Assembly (NCBI GenBank): GCA_035610835.1
Contig: CM069459.1
Span: 55,161,316-55,225,315 of the forward strand
Source: Ophiura sarsii
Taxonomy: Eukaryota > Echinodermata > Ophiuroidea > Amphilepidida > Ophiuridae
Direction: 5' to 3'
Length of the DNA stretch: 64,000 nucleotides
How positions within the stretch are numbered: position 1 is the first letter of the stretch; the number at the start of each line of letters is the position of its first letter. Both the position numbers and the translations under genes were made by a program. The notes under the pieces were generated by a model that saw only the letters and a program-made list of their open reading frames with translations, had not been told where the DNA came from and did not search any database. This document shows, piece after piece, positions 22,796-33,179 of the stretch.

Positions 22796-23013
22796 ATGGC
22801 TGCGGAGTGCGGATGACAATTCCACAATTTTACAAATGTTTCAAAAACATCAACAAGTATTGAATTTCATTACCATATTTGGAATCACCTTGAGAAATGC
22901 ATTCAAATAAGTACAAACATACCTATTATTGGTTTAGTAATCCTTGAGATAGACCTTCGGAATTTGGGAATGGTTTCTGTAAATTGGGTTTTGTATGGTA
23001 AAATTGCTAGCCG
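22796..23013 (+). mobile_element. M1 MITE, ends decayed
   Basis: Typical interior (CACCTTGAGAAATGCATTCA, TAAGTACAAACATACC, TAATCCTTGAGATAGACC) in plus orientation with decayed terminal bases. Lies 70 bp from an inverted, deleted copy, forming a head-to-head pair. Confidence 0.65.
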
Positions 23014-23311
23014 ATCCATCCCAATGGTTTCCGAATGGCTCATTTCACAAGGTTTTTGTCATGGTTTATGCAAATGGGGACTATTGCTAAAGAGACTATA
23101 GGCTCGTCTATGAGTTGCTAGAGGACTAATAGGGCGTACCAACAGTCTATATTTATTGAAAACAAAAGACATTGAATGTATTTTTAATTATTTTCCACCT
23201 CATGGGATTTTTGTTTTAAACACCCTGTATATAGCAGCATGAGTACATAACAATAATGGACCCTTTTAGATCTTAATTAACTTTGCTTTCTGAATTTACG
23301 TAGTTCTATAC

Positions 23312-23994
23312 ATAAGGTATGTTCAGACGTGCGCAATTTATCAGAGTAAATTTAGACCCTGCAGCAATCAAAATGCCAAAAAAAATTCCTCTACTCCGGA
23401 CAGTTGTCCACACAGTACTAAACACAATGTTACTCTGAAGTTTTCCGACCAAGTTAACACGACCATCGCAGGGGGTCTAGAAGTAAATATCGGAAGTACA
23501 TACACCACGCACTTTGACCGATGAAAACCGCGCAAGTTCTGATTATTTCAGCCAGGTTTATTTATCGCTCGCTTGTAAACATGAATTCAAGATTGAATTC
23601 CTCTTGTTGTTACTAATTTTTCGCCTCTTTGCGGATACGGTGGTATACAAGATTTAATGCCTATGCTGATGACAACAGCGTTATTTTTTCAAGGCAGGCG
23701 ATCTGATAGGGATGAGCAACATCGGATGCGTTTTGGTATCGTCACATCATTGGCGAAGGTTTACGCCAGAGATCGTGTTAAGTGCATCCACAGGGGTGTG
23801 CCACTCCGACCTGCAGGTCATGTTAGCATGTTCGTTACTCCTGAGAAATCTCACGATTAAATCGGGGTCGGAGTAAGGTCGGATTAGTTAACACGAGTGC
23901 CGTCGACACGGTCACTACCCCGATCTTTGACACGACCAATCGTTACTCCGACCTTACTCCGACCCAATTTACGCCTGTCTGAACACAGCTTATG
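23312..23994. mobile_element. TIR element, GTTCAGAC ends (M6-like)
   Basis: ATAAGGTATGTTCAGACGTG at left is matched in inverse by CCTGTCTGAACACAGCTTAT at right; further in, ACTCCGACC/GGTCGGAGT words repeat inverted. About 683 bp. Resembles the 56632-57425 element (AAGGTGCGTTC...GAACGCACCTT). The 67-codon frame inside shows no known domain. Confidence 0.65.
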
Positions 23995-24176
23995 TCATGC
24001 ATAACCTAAGATAAACCAAATTGAAAGTGGATTATGTTTGTCAGTAATTTTCCAATGACACACAAAGCGTTTCCACATTCCCAGTTATCCAAATTGTTTT
24101 GTACCAATTAACTAATCCACTAAATGTTTTTCTATTACTGCAGTATAGACATGGCGTAGACATATCTCAATAAAGA

Positions 24177-24399
24177 CTTTCCATGCGACGACGGCGTCTG
24201 CAGACGACAGTACCAAAATGTCACGACATGTTGACATGTTTCAAAATGTCAACATTGTTGAATTTTATCACCATATTTGGAATCACCATGAAAAATGCAT
24301 TGAAATAAGTACAAACATGTCTGGTATTGGTTCAGTAATTTTTTAGATAGACTTTGAAAGTTGGGAAAGGTTTCTGAAAAATCTGTTTTGAATATGGTA
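24177..24399 (+). mobile_element. M1 MITE, right end lost
   Basis: GACTTTCCATGCGACGACGG then CGTCTGCAGACGACAG and the usual M1 interior as far as GTTTTGAATATGGTAAAAC, where it meets an M2 end instead of its own right TIR. Confidence 0.7.
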
Positions 24400-24515
24400 A
24401 AACTTAGGCCAAAAAAAATTGTAATGTTGTCCTCGACCACCCGCTCGTCAGATTTAGGACCGCTGCAATTTTTTTTCACCAGATTTTTTCTTCTTCTTTC
24501 CACGTTCATTGACCT
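24400..24515 (-). mobile_element. M2 MITE end fragment
   Basis: TTAGGCCAAAAAAAATTGTA then ATGTTGTCCTCGACCACCCG and GTCAGATTTAGGACCGCTG: the inverse of the right end of the 29792 copy. Fused to the truncated M1 at 24399. Confidence 0.65.
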
Positions 24516-24624
24516 ATACTACTAAACTGACAACTGTAAAAATGGACTCCTTGCTACAATTTCAGAGTCTCCCAAACCTGCTAATATGTCGTGTCTAGTC
24601 CTAATAACAGGATTAGTTCAGATT

Positions 24625-25096
24625 ACCCTAATAACCCTAGAAGCGTAGCAGTGGGACGGACCAAAGAACAGGGGGAGGGGGTTAAATGGGAGGACCAAAG
24701 AAATTATCTCCGCCTCTTCCAGGAATTGAAACCGGGTCACCGGGTGACAGACAAGTCGCACACACCACCCCATGAGTGTTGGGCCTCCCAGGCTAAATTG
24801 TCACAGACCATCTATACCCGGTGTACCATGTGATAGAACTTTTGGACACGTGCCTATACTCTGTTTGGCCGTCTCGAGACAGTGACGTAACCGCGTATTC
24901 TACTAATTGCAGCACATAACGCGCGCGCATACTCGCGGCGCTGGTGTACAAACACGAGCGTTGAAAGGCGGAAGATACACACGTGTGCGTAAAAGCTGCG
25001 CCTGTTCAGTTACGTCACTGTCTCGAGATGGCCAAACAGAGTATAGAAGTACTGCTGGCCGTCTGGTTCTGTATGGTATAGTAAAGGGTTAGGGAT
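24625..25096 (-). mobile_element. tRNA-derived SINE copy 1, split by a MITE
   Basis: On the minus strand a B-box-like GGTTTCAATTCC (24722-24733) lies in a body sharing GGCGGAGATAATTTCTTTGG and the word ATCACATGGT with copy 2. The copy is interrupted at 24854-25046 by an M7 MITE and resumes with GTACTGCTGGCCGT. Telomere-like ACCCTA / GGGTTAGGG words sit at its borders. Confidence 0.65.
24854..25046. mobile_element. M7 MITE inside SINE, TA target
   Basis: CTATACTCTGTTTGGCCGTC then TCGAGACAGTGACGTAAC at left, and its near-exact inverse at right (38-bp TIRs). The sister SINE at about 25370 reads GAGCCTAGGAGTACTGC where this copy reads GTGCC-TA-element-TA-GAAGTACTGC, so the target duplication is TA. 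Confidence 0.9.
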
Positions 25097-25118
25097 ATAT
25101 AGAATTGCAAAAAAAAAG

Positions 25119-25415
25119 AGCTGTAATAACCCTAACCCTAGAAATGTAGCAGTGGGGTGGACCGAAGAACAAGGGGAGGGGGTTAATTTGGAGGACCAAA
25201 GAAATTATCTCCGCCGCCCCCGGGAATCGAACCCAGGTCACAGGGGTGACAGGCGAGTCACACAACCACCACAACACGAGCGAGCGCTGGGCCTTCTGGG
25301 CTAAATCTTACAGACCATCTATACTCGGGATTTAGTGCACCATGTGATAGAACTTGTGTGAGCGAGCCTAGGAGTACTGCTGGCCGTGGGGTTCTGTATG
25401 GTGTAGTAGGGTTAG
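25119..25415 (-). mobile_element. tRNA-derived SINE copy 2, intact
   Basis: On the minus strand a perfect B box GGTTCGATTCC (25223-25233) follows an A-box-like GTGGTTGTGTGACTCG; then GGGGGCGGCGGAGATAAT. Ends are AACCCTAACCCTA on one side and TAGGGTTAGGGTTA on the other. About 300 bp. Confidence 0.75.
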
Positions 25416-25995
25416 GGTTAAATAGGCAGTTAGATGAATTGTAGTAGATAAAGTGTTAATGGGTCTTCGGGAAACAGCATAAATGATCCATCAAAATGGT
25501 CGACTCTTTTACTCTCCAGGTCTGTATGTGTATCTAACAGGACTTGATATAAATGTGTATACTTATGGATATGCTTCGTAGTGGCTTGTAAACACTTGAG
25601 GTGATTTACTATAGTCTTGACAAGATGTGGGCAGATAGGTGTAGTGACCGGCAAATTGATCAATTTGTTTTGTTATAGCGTAGGTTTTAAATCTAGTGTC
25701 CTCACTGACTCCTCCCGCTTGCGCCGCCTATGCTTGCCTGCAACTAGACAACAACAAAAAGTTGACTTGCCCTTTCTGACCAACGTTTCTTTTCAAAGTC
25801 ATATTTTGGTTAAGAAATAGCAAAACATGTTCTGTTTACGTTTAAATACGGTATAAACACATAAAATTATATCAACTGTCGCATGTTTATTTCACTTGCG
25901 TAAACGTTTCATAGACCGCGGTTGCTTTTCTGCTGAATTTATTACACATGTTCGCCGAAAACCAGCGTCAGTTGGGCGACTCTCTGTGTATTAGC

Positions 25996-26004
25996 TATAT
26001 ATAA
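25996..26004 (+). promoter_or_regulatory. Candidate TATA box
   Basis: TATATATAA lies 52 bp before an ATG in good context, leaving room for a start site near 26026-26032. AT-rich background makes chance matches common. Confidence 0.3.
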
Positions 26005-26055
26005 TTTTATTCACAGCGCGGGTCTTTAAATCTTACTACTACTTTACGGAACGAA

Positions 26056-26092
26056 ATGGCCGCTCCCGAAAATTACGCTGTCACTTTGACAG
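26056..26092 (+). CDS. Candidate first coding exon (partial)
   Basis: ACGAAATGGCCGCTCCC has a purine at -3 and G at +4, giving a good start context. The frame reads M-A-A-P-E-N-Y-A-V-T-L-T and reaches a consensus splice donor, ACAG/GTAAAT, in phase 1 after 37 bases. A TATA box lies 52 bp upstream. No second exon is recognised in the next 35 kb. The exon sits inside a 470-bp TIR element, so it could be the start of a lost transposon gene, a captured exon, or chance. Product unknown. Confidence 0.25.
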
Positions 26093-26218
26093 GTAAATGA
26101 TTCTTTAAATTCGTGTTTTTGTGTAGTATCTGCTTGTTTAAGAAATAAAATTTAAAAATCAGACTGTCTGATCCACATTCTTGACCTGAAAGGGCAAGTC
26201 AACTCTTTTTTGTTGTTG

Positions 26219-27835
26219 CCCTACAATTAATGCATTTAGTTTCTAAGTAGTGAGTTTATGTGCCTCAGGGAACAGTTTATACTAGTATAATATGATTTGA
26301 ATGAATGGATATAGGCCTACAATTATGTGAGAGAAAATGATAAACAACGGACCTAATCTCATTGATTTTTATAATGAAAAAAAATAATGAACTTTTGGCA
26401 ATGATGGGTGCTAATCATTTCGAGTTCGGGATAGCATGTAGTACACCCCCCACCCCCCTATTTTGTTAACAACAAGGAATGAAATTACAATACTAATTGA
26501 TACATTGGTCCATGGACATGATGGAACTATTCTCATGTAACCATTCACAAATACCAGTGCCAGTTTATACCATGTTCAAGTTACTGACCATTTTACGTGG
26601 GAATTTGTGAATTAGCTCCATTTTGAATATTGTTTAGATAATATCATGTCGATCAACATTTATAAATACCCTCTTGCCCGAATTTGTAGTGATTGGTACA
26701 ATTGCAGTTATTATGTGATTAGAACGGAAAGGATTATTCCAATTTTAGTTTGAAAAAAATCCCAAATCTCCAGCAACGTGTAAATGAAATCTATCTAAGC
26801 CACTACTAATTAACCTACATGTATACCACTTTATTAGCTATTCAAAAGTCCCTAAACACATGTCAAAATATGGGGTCACTCAAGTGTGATAAACTTCTTT
26901 TACTTTATAATTTAAAAAAATACTGATTTGCATTCTGTCAAAAAGGTGAAACCACCATGTCTTATGCTATGCTAAAGAGTGTATCTTCAGTTTGATAAGT
27001 CCAATGTTACAATGTATTCATGATAAGCTAACAATTATAATGAAAGGTATATGTCATAAGGATAAAGGAAAAACAATGGTTCTAATTTTATTGATTTTCT
27101 ATGATTTTCATACGAAAACACTTTGAACATCGATGGGTAGTAATCAATTTAGGACAGCATGTACGTATTTATAGTAACACACTGTGTTTATATTATAGTT
27201 AATACAATACACACGATACATTTATCCAAATTCAATCAAGTTTAAAGTGGCCATATAATTTAGATTAATTCAATAAATAGCCTTTAATCTACCTCTTCTG
27301 AGCGATGATTGTATTTTTTAAATACTCTTCTTGTTTGTTGTTGCCCTATCTCAGTAATAAACGTTCAAAAAGCCAAACTAGCAAATTGTAATTGTACTCT
27401 ACTAGTACTATATTATCTGCTCATTGGCTTATACTCTATATCTATAACTCAATTAACAAATAAATAATGTATGGGTAATGCTATTAGGTCTTATTCCTTA
27501 ATGGCAACTCCTCCTAATGTAATTGTGTCATTTATGAATCAAACATCTCATTAAGACAATACAGTGTGCTAGGGATTAGAAATTTGTATTAATTGATTGT
27601 ACTATGACAGGAATGGGTGCGGCGATATAGTCAATTATGACTAGAACAAATTGTGAAAGTGGCGTTTTTGTTGCAATCATATTCTTTAGACAAAACTCAA
27701 AACTGATGAACACCTATTGACCTGTTCAGTCTATATAGAGCATTGTTTTCAATGATGCTTTCCTAAAAGGATGCACTTGTCACATGTAACAGGTTAACAC
27801 TAACTAGCCAGGTGTGTGTTTTTTAAATTAAACTA
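26219..27835. other. No gene; one old direct repeat
   Basis: AT-rich. AACAACGGACCTAATCTCAT...GATGGGTGCTAATCA (26343-26420) is echoed about 730 bp later by AACAATGGTTCTAATTTTAT...GATGGGTAGTAATCA (27071-27150). No frame is conserved between the two. Confidence 0.45.
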
Positions 27836-27935
27836 TCAGGGGAGAAAAATGGGTCAATTTGCGCCATTGTGGGAATCGAACATGGGTCACCAGCGTGAAA
27901 CGGGCACCTATAGGTCAACACGGACTGACGTCACG
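27836..27935 (-). mobile_element. tRNA-derived SINE fragment
   Basis: Minus strand carries a B-box-like TGTTCGATTCCCAC (27870-27883) preceded by GTGCCCGTTTCACGCTGGTG, the layout of the other SINE heads here. Ends not defined. Confidence 0.45.
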
Positions 27936-28689
27936 TGCCGTTGACTATGTCACAAAAGAGGTAAACAAAGGTCTCTTACACACCGTGACGCAATCGCTTG
28001 GATCGATATACTGCATGGATGAACAGAGCGTAAAACCTGAGTTGTTAAAACGTCGTATGACGTGGTCAATGGCAAACTGTACAAAACAATAACAAAATGT
28101 ACGAAGCACCCGGATGACCGTGTCGACCTATACCTGATCGTGTCACAGAGTCAGCTTGAAAATCTTAAGATTTTCTTCACCATATGAACATGACGAATGC
28201 TGCCTGATCAAGCCATTATATACATACTGTAGTGTTTTGTAGTGATGAGGAAGATTAGGGTTAAAGCAAAGACCATCTTCATGGTTAAAGGGACCAAAAT
28301 CACAAGATTTCTTTTAGAAATAAGGTGGGTGGTGAGTGAGCCTTGAATGCCACAGATAGTTAGTTCATGGAACCCCAAAATGCTTCTATTCTTTCAATGG
28401 AAAGGTGTTGTTTTTCCAGGCCCTGAATTTACCAAAAGTAATCAGATTGTAATTAGCGGCTTTTATCTTCTGTTTTGTTTGAGATAGGGCTAAGTATCGT
28501 GAAAGCCAAGTTCAAGCCCTGAATATTATCTGCGGAACCCATATCCGCTATCATAAATGTATGATATCAATGTGATAAAATGTGTATCATTAAAGTAATA
28601 TTATGTTATCTTTTTCAAATTTGTACACATATTTTTTTTTAATGAAGTTTGACTATCAGGAAAAAACTTTCCTAGGCTCAGATCATAAA
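27936..28689. other. No gene seen
   Basis: CpG-richer DNA to about 28140, then AT-rich. The 77-codon frame at 27859 begins inside the SINE fragment and is not supported. Confidence 0.4.
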
Positions 28690-29073
28690 TCTTCCAATTT
28701 AAGGAATTTGTGAACATTTTTGTTTCGATTTTCATCATAATGCATTCCGTAGGGGTGTTCACTTGTATACAGTTGCGGTTGCCATGGTCGTAACAGGAAA
28801 TACTGGAAACGGCAGCATAACACGATGTCAAACCATGGAATTCTATTTACCAACGGAAAAACACTCAGAAAATAAATTGTCCTGGTACCAGGACAACTTC
28901 TTTCAAAATCTGATTTTGAAGTTAGGAAGCGTATTGCTTTGTAACTAATAAGATATTGTAGTTACATGGTCGTAAATGTAATTTGACCACAAAAATGCAT
29001 TTGTATAGGACAAAATCACAGATAGGGCAATCTATGAAAAAGATCACATAATATGCCTTTAAATTACCATGAC
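28690..29073. mobile_element. Diverged M5 element, left arm decayed
   Basis: The right arm matches M5: CTGATTTTGAAGTTAGGAAG, GTATTGCTTTGTAACTA and the end AGATCACATAATATGCCTTT. The centre is a perfect 20-bp palindrome (28877-28896). The left arm is only faintly similar (GATGTCAAACCATGG), so the left border is approximate. Confidence 0.45.
28877..28896. repeat. Perfect 20-bp palindrome
   Basis: TTGTCCTGGTACCAGGACAA equals its own reverse complement. It sits where M5 copies at 53147 and 56784 carry different palindromes. Confidence 0.95.
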
Positions 29074-29252
29074 AGTATATTACAGAAGAATGCTTTAATT
29101 TTGAAATAACACAATGTTTTAGGGGGAAAAACATATACTGTGATTTCTGAAATAGAACCATATCATTACAATGTTTTCAATGGGCAATTTTAAAGAGGGT
29201 AATGCATACAGATAACAAACAGCAACTGTTCAAATGGTGGGTTATTTTATAG

Positions 29253-29682
29253 CAAGCGTTTGCAACCTGTGGCCCGCCTACCTCTAATCTGTGGCCGTTG
29301 AAGCTATCCCAAAATTCCCATTGATGCGGCCCGTTTTAATCGGAACTCCGTAGGTTTACACAAATGGCAGATTGATTTAGTGATGCTCCCTTATAATTAG
29401 TAGAGTGACGCGCTGCATTTAAAAAATATAACTCGAGGTGTGATTGCGTGTTAAAATCCCTGGTTAAAATAGCGCTTGCAGCAGCAACAGCGAGTAAAAA
29501 GAGGAAATCACATGAAGAGAAGCGGGTATTCAAGAGCAATGGACTGAGGATTTTTCTTCCTAAGCTTCCCCACCCCTATTACTCCTCCGGACGTGTTTTA
29601 GAATGTTTGACAATCACTGCGGCCCGTAATGGATCTCAAAATCACAATGAGGCCCGGTGGTAGAAAAGGTTACACATGCTTG
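29253..29682. mobile_element. hAT-type non-autonomous element, 8-bp TSD
   Basis: Ends CAAGCGTTTGCAACCTGTGG and, inverted, CAAGCATGTGTAACC; inner GGCCCGC/GCGGCCCG words. Flanked by perfect 8-bp duplications TTTTATAG (29245-29252 and 29683-29690). Eight-base targets and GCAACC ends point to hAT transposition. No transposase; the 71-codon frame inside is chance. Confidence 0.85.
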
Positions 29683-29791
29683 TTTTATAGGATAGCCACG
29701 AGCAACGTGTAGCAGTTTTGCTACATGCAACAGTGGTTTAGAATGTATAGGCGTTAAAATATTTTGAATCTAGGATAATCGTTTAAGCCAT

Positions 29792-30127
29792 TTAGGCCAA
29801 TAACAAAAAAAGTTATGTTGTCCTCCACAACTTTCAGAGAGGAGGGGTGGGCGGGCGGATTTTTATTTTTATTTATTTTTTCTTTTACCAGCTGAAGCTC
29901 AAAGTTCAGCCAACAAGAAGTTGAAACCACTCTAAGCGTCGCACATATGTCATAAACACTTAATTTAATATTCAATGCCATTTAAACTGTTTCAAAAAAA
30001 AATCTGGAAAAATCTGGAAAAATAATCTGAAAAAAAATCTGAAAAAATCTGGAAAAAAAATCAGAGCGGCCCTAAATCTGACGAGCTGGCGGTCGAGGAC
30101 AACATAACAAAAAAATGTTTGGCCTTA
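29792..30127. mobile_element. M2 MITE, subfamily A
   Basis: TTAGGCCAATAACAAAAAAA then GTTATGTTGTCCTCCACAAC; right GGTCGAGGACAACATAACAA then TTTGGCCTTA. The (TCTGGAAAAA)n-like stretch at 30000-30060 is a local expansion also begun in the 22004 copy. Confidence 0.85.
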
Positions 30128-31220
30128 TGGCGATACAAATACAAAAACAATTTTGAGATTAGAATGAACTCCTAATTATACAGGATTACACACCCCCTAG
30201 TACTATGCACTTTGTCTAATGAATGAATTTATGTTTATTGACTCTGAAGTTCAAGTTCCGGTTAATGTGATAGAAACCAAACAATAACAGCGATAAATGT
30301 CTGAAACGTGATACGCTTGTGTGACATGATATTTATTTGAGTAATATGTGAACTAACGCAGCAATTTGTGCAGTTGTCTGAAAAAATGCATTTTGAGATA
30401 TTGATGGAATTAGGCATGGAAAACAAAGACAATCAGTAATCCAACCCAAGTAACTGCATAGTAGCGGATTTATTGGTTCTGTGCAGCTACTTTAACGGGT
30501 ACTGGTATTGGCCCTATCAGTATCAATAAGGGTACTGGGCCTACAGTACCCATACAAGTACTGCAGCACAGCAACCATGATGAGTGCACGCCACCAAATA
30601 ATAGTTTGCATTCTGGCAATACCCGGCAGTGTTTGAATTTAAGACCCCACCATAAATCTAATTTATCATCATAGAAAAGGTAAAAAGTGCTGTAAATGTT
30701 TCATAATTTGGCATTTGTAGGTTATTTCCTCCACATTAGGCCCAAAATCTCTAGCTTTTTCTTGAATGGTATCATTTTACATGATTTCACTGTTTCCCCC
30801 AATTTAGAGTTAAAATCCCTGATCTTAGGATATAGGCAGCCTGTTGACCTAAGATAGATTTCATTGGCCCGTAGCGGAAAAAAATGCTGGTTACCCCCAC
30901 AAAAGTGATGGTTTTTAAGCAGAAGACATCTTGATCTTCAATAAAAACAATGATTTGAATGAACCAGTTTGCTCTAAAGGTGAAAATAATTAACATGAAC
31001 TTGACCTCTTAAAGGGGCATTGAGAGATGTATCGATATACTAAATGAGCAAATAACGTAAAGATAATCATCAACAAAGCCCAAATCCAAAATGTCATACA
31101 ATTCCGACATCGCCTTCATGCCAAAATAAGCAAATAACGGCACTTCCGGGTTGAGATTTGCCGCGAAAGTCTGTGAGTAAAACAATGCATAACTTCCGAA
31201 TTCAGCACCTGAGTTTCGAT
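30128..31220. other. No gene; 100-bp imperfect hairpin
   Basis: GGGTACTGGTATTGGCCCTA near 30500 pairs imperfectly with GGGTACTGGGCCTACAGTAC and GTACTGCAGCACAG (30530-30575), folding 30475-30580. Otherwise unassigned. Confidence 0.45.
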
Positions 31221-32180
31221 ATCTATATACTAATTTTCGGTCCCTCGCCTGATTAGATAGTTCAATAAAATGTTTGCACTCGCGTCCCTCTTCAACTGAA
31301 AAAGCGTGGTAATTGCGCCTCTAATACACGAGCTAATTAGATAGTTCAATACCCGTTTTTTCCCGTTTTCAGACATGCGCAGAAAGGATCACATGTGAAA
31401 ATCCAAAATGTTGAATTTATTTTACTCGGGTAGCTACTGTTCGGACACAAATTGTGGTTTTCGGAGTGAGTGATGACATATGGTCTTCACCCAAAATATT
31501 TTCGTCAGGGATATAGCTACATTTCTGTATATGCGGCTGTTTGTTATTCTTAAAGATCGCATAGTAACAAGCATTTATACGTCTGACAAATAAAAATATT
31601 TCACGACATTTTCTAAATGTAAACAAAAACTCTTACACAGATCTTAAAGTGACACTTTCACATTAGTAACATAGATGAATGCGACGTTTGCTAACGATAA
31701 AGAAACTGCCAGTACCATGTCAACCGTTTCTATGTTGTGCTGCGCGACCACGTTTAACATGGCGCACGCGGTTCGGCGCACACGTATGATGACGCAGACA
31801 AAAAGTGTACGCGTTTGTGGCGCAAACTGCACATAACGGAGCAGAGTGAAAGCAGGCAGGCTTTAGGGGTTCTTGGCTGTCCCGTATGGAACCCTTTATA
31901 TCACCTTAAAAGGTTCCACAAAAAGAACCATTTTAAGGTTCAAAATAGGCAAAATATGGGCAAACATTGGTCTTTCGAACCTCTAAAGGTTCTCTACAGA
32001 ACCTTTTGGGTCCTTTAAAATCAAAGAACCTTTAAACCATTATACGGGACAGCCAAGAACCCCTCTGAAGCACCCTTTTTCTAATAGTGTACCCTAAAAG
32101 CCACCTCCTCCTCTCCGCACTTGGGTATAAGGGCACATAGGGCATCTGGATAAACGGAACGGGTTTTTGTGTGGTACATT
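31221..32180. repeat. 960-bp tandem duplication, copy 1
   Basis: ATCTATATACTAATTTTCGG opens this copy and opens copy 2 exactly 960 bp later. It holds a CpG-rich tract (31670-31850), an M-type foldback at 31865-32065 and a GGCATCTGGATAAACGGAAC end. Paired minus-strand frames (31417, 32377) differ by one residue simply because the duplication is recent. Confidence 0.9.
31865..32065. mobile_element. 201-bp foldback MITE with 23-bp perfect TIRs
   Basis: AGGGGTTCTTGGCTGTCCCG then TAT at left and its exact inverse at right. The interior is nested AAAGGTTC / GAACCTTT words, so most of the element can fold on itself. Confidence 0.85.
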
Positions 32181-33179
32181 ATCTATATACTAATTTTCGG
32201 TCCCTCGCCTGATTAGATAGTTCAATAATAATTTTGCACTCGCGTCCCTCTTCAACTGAAAAAGCGTGGTAATTACGCCTCTAATACACGAGCTAATTAG
32301 ATAGTTCAATACCCGTTTTTTCCCGTTTTCAGACATGCGCAGAAAGGATCACATGTGAAAATCCAAAATGTTGAATTTATTTTACTCGGGTAGCTACTGT
32401 TCGGACACAAATTGTGGTTTTCGGAGTGAGTGATGACATATGGTCTTCACCCAAAATATTTTCGTCAGGGATATAGCTACATTTCTGTATATGCGGCTGT
32501 TTGTTATTCTTAAAGATCGCATAGTAACAAGCATTTATACGTCCGACAAATAAAAATATTTCACGGCATTTTCTAAATGTAAACAAAAACTCTTACACAG
32601 ATCTTAAAGTGACACTTTCACATTAGTAACATAGATGAATGCGACGTTTGCTAACGATAAAGAAACTGGCAGTACCATGTCAACCGTTTCTATGTTGTGC
32701 TGCGCGGCCGCGTTTAACATGGCGAACGCGGTTCGGCGCACACGTAATGACGCAGCACAAAAAGTGTACGCGTTTGTGGCGCAAACCGTGCACATTGTAA
32801 CGGAGCAGAGTGAAAGCAGGCAGTCCGTACACTCTTCATGCTCTTAGAAAAAGGATGCTTCAGGCTTCAGGGGTTCTTCAGGCTTCAGGGGTATCACCTT
32901 AAAAGGTTCCAAAAAGAACCATTTTAAGGTTCAAAATAGGCAAAATATGGGCAAACATTGGTCTTTAGAACCTCTAAAGGTTCTCTACAGAACCTTTTGG
33001 GGGCCTTCAAAATCAAAGAACCTTTAAACCATATACGGGACAGCCAAGAACCCCTCTGCACCCTTTTTCTAATAGTGTACTCTAAACAGCTGAAGCCACC
33101 TCCTCCTCTCCGCACTTGGATATAAGGGCACATGGGGCATCTGGATAAACGGAACGTGTTTTTTGTGTGGTACATTATC
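32181..33179. repeat. 960-bp tandem duplication, copy 2
   Basis: About 95 percent like copy 1. The foldback MITE at 32865-33054 has lost its left TIR, which is replaced by a short GGCTTCAGGGGTTCTTCA duplication, while the right TIR ATACGGGACAGCCAAGAACC is intact. Copy 2 ends GTACATTATC and unique DNA follows. Confidence 0.9.

Larger units (their letters stand above)
25749..26218. mobile_element. TIR element, GTTGACTTGCCCTTTC ends
   Basis: Left CAACAACAAAAAGTTGACTT then GCCCTTTC; right GAAAGGGCAAGTCAACTCTT then TTTTGTTGTTG. About 470 bp. End design (CAACAA..GTTGNNTTGCCCT) resembles M2 subfamily B. Its interior holds the TATA-box and ATG exon described separately. Confidence 0.7.

Noticed and set aside
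25119..25415. Interstitial telomere
   Set aside because: Only two TTAGGG-like repeats at each border; treated as part of the SINE context.
31417..32586. Pair of nearly identical 69-codon minus-strand frames
   Set aside because: Their likeness is explained by the recent 960-bp tandem duplication; no evidence of selection.
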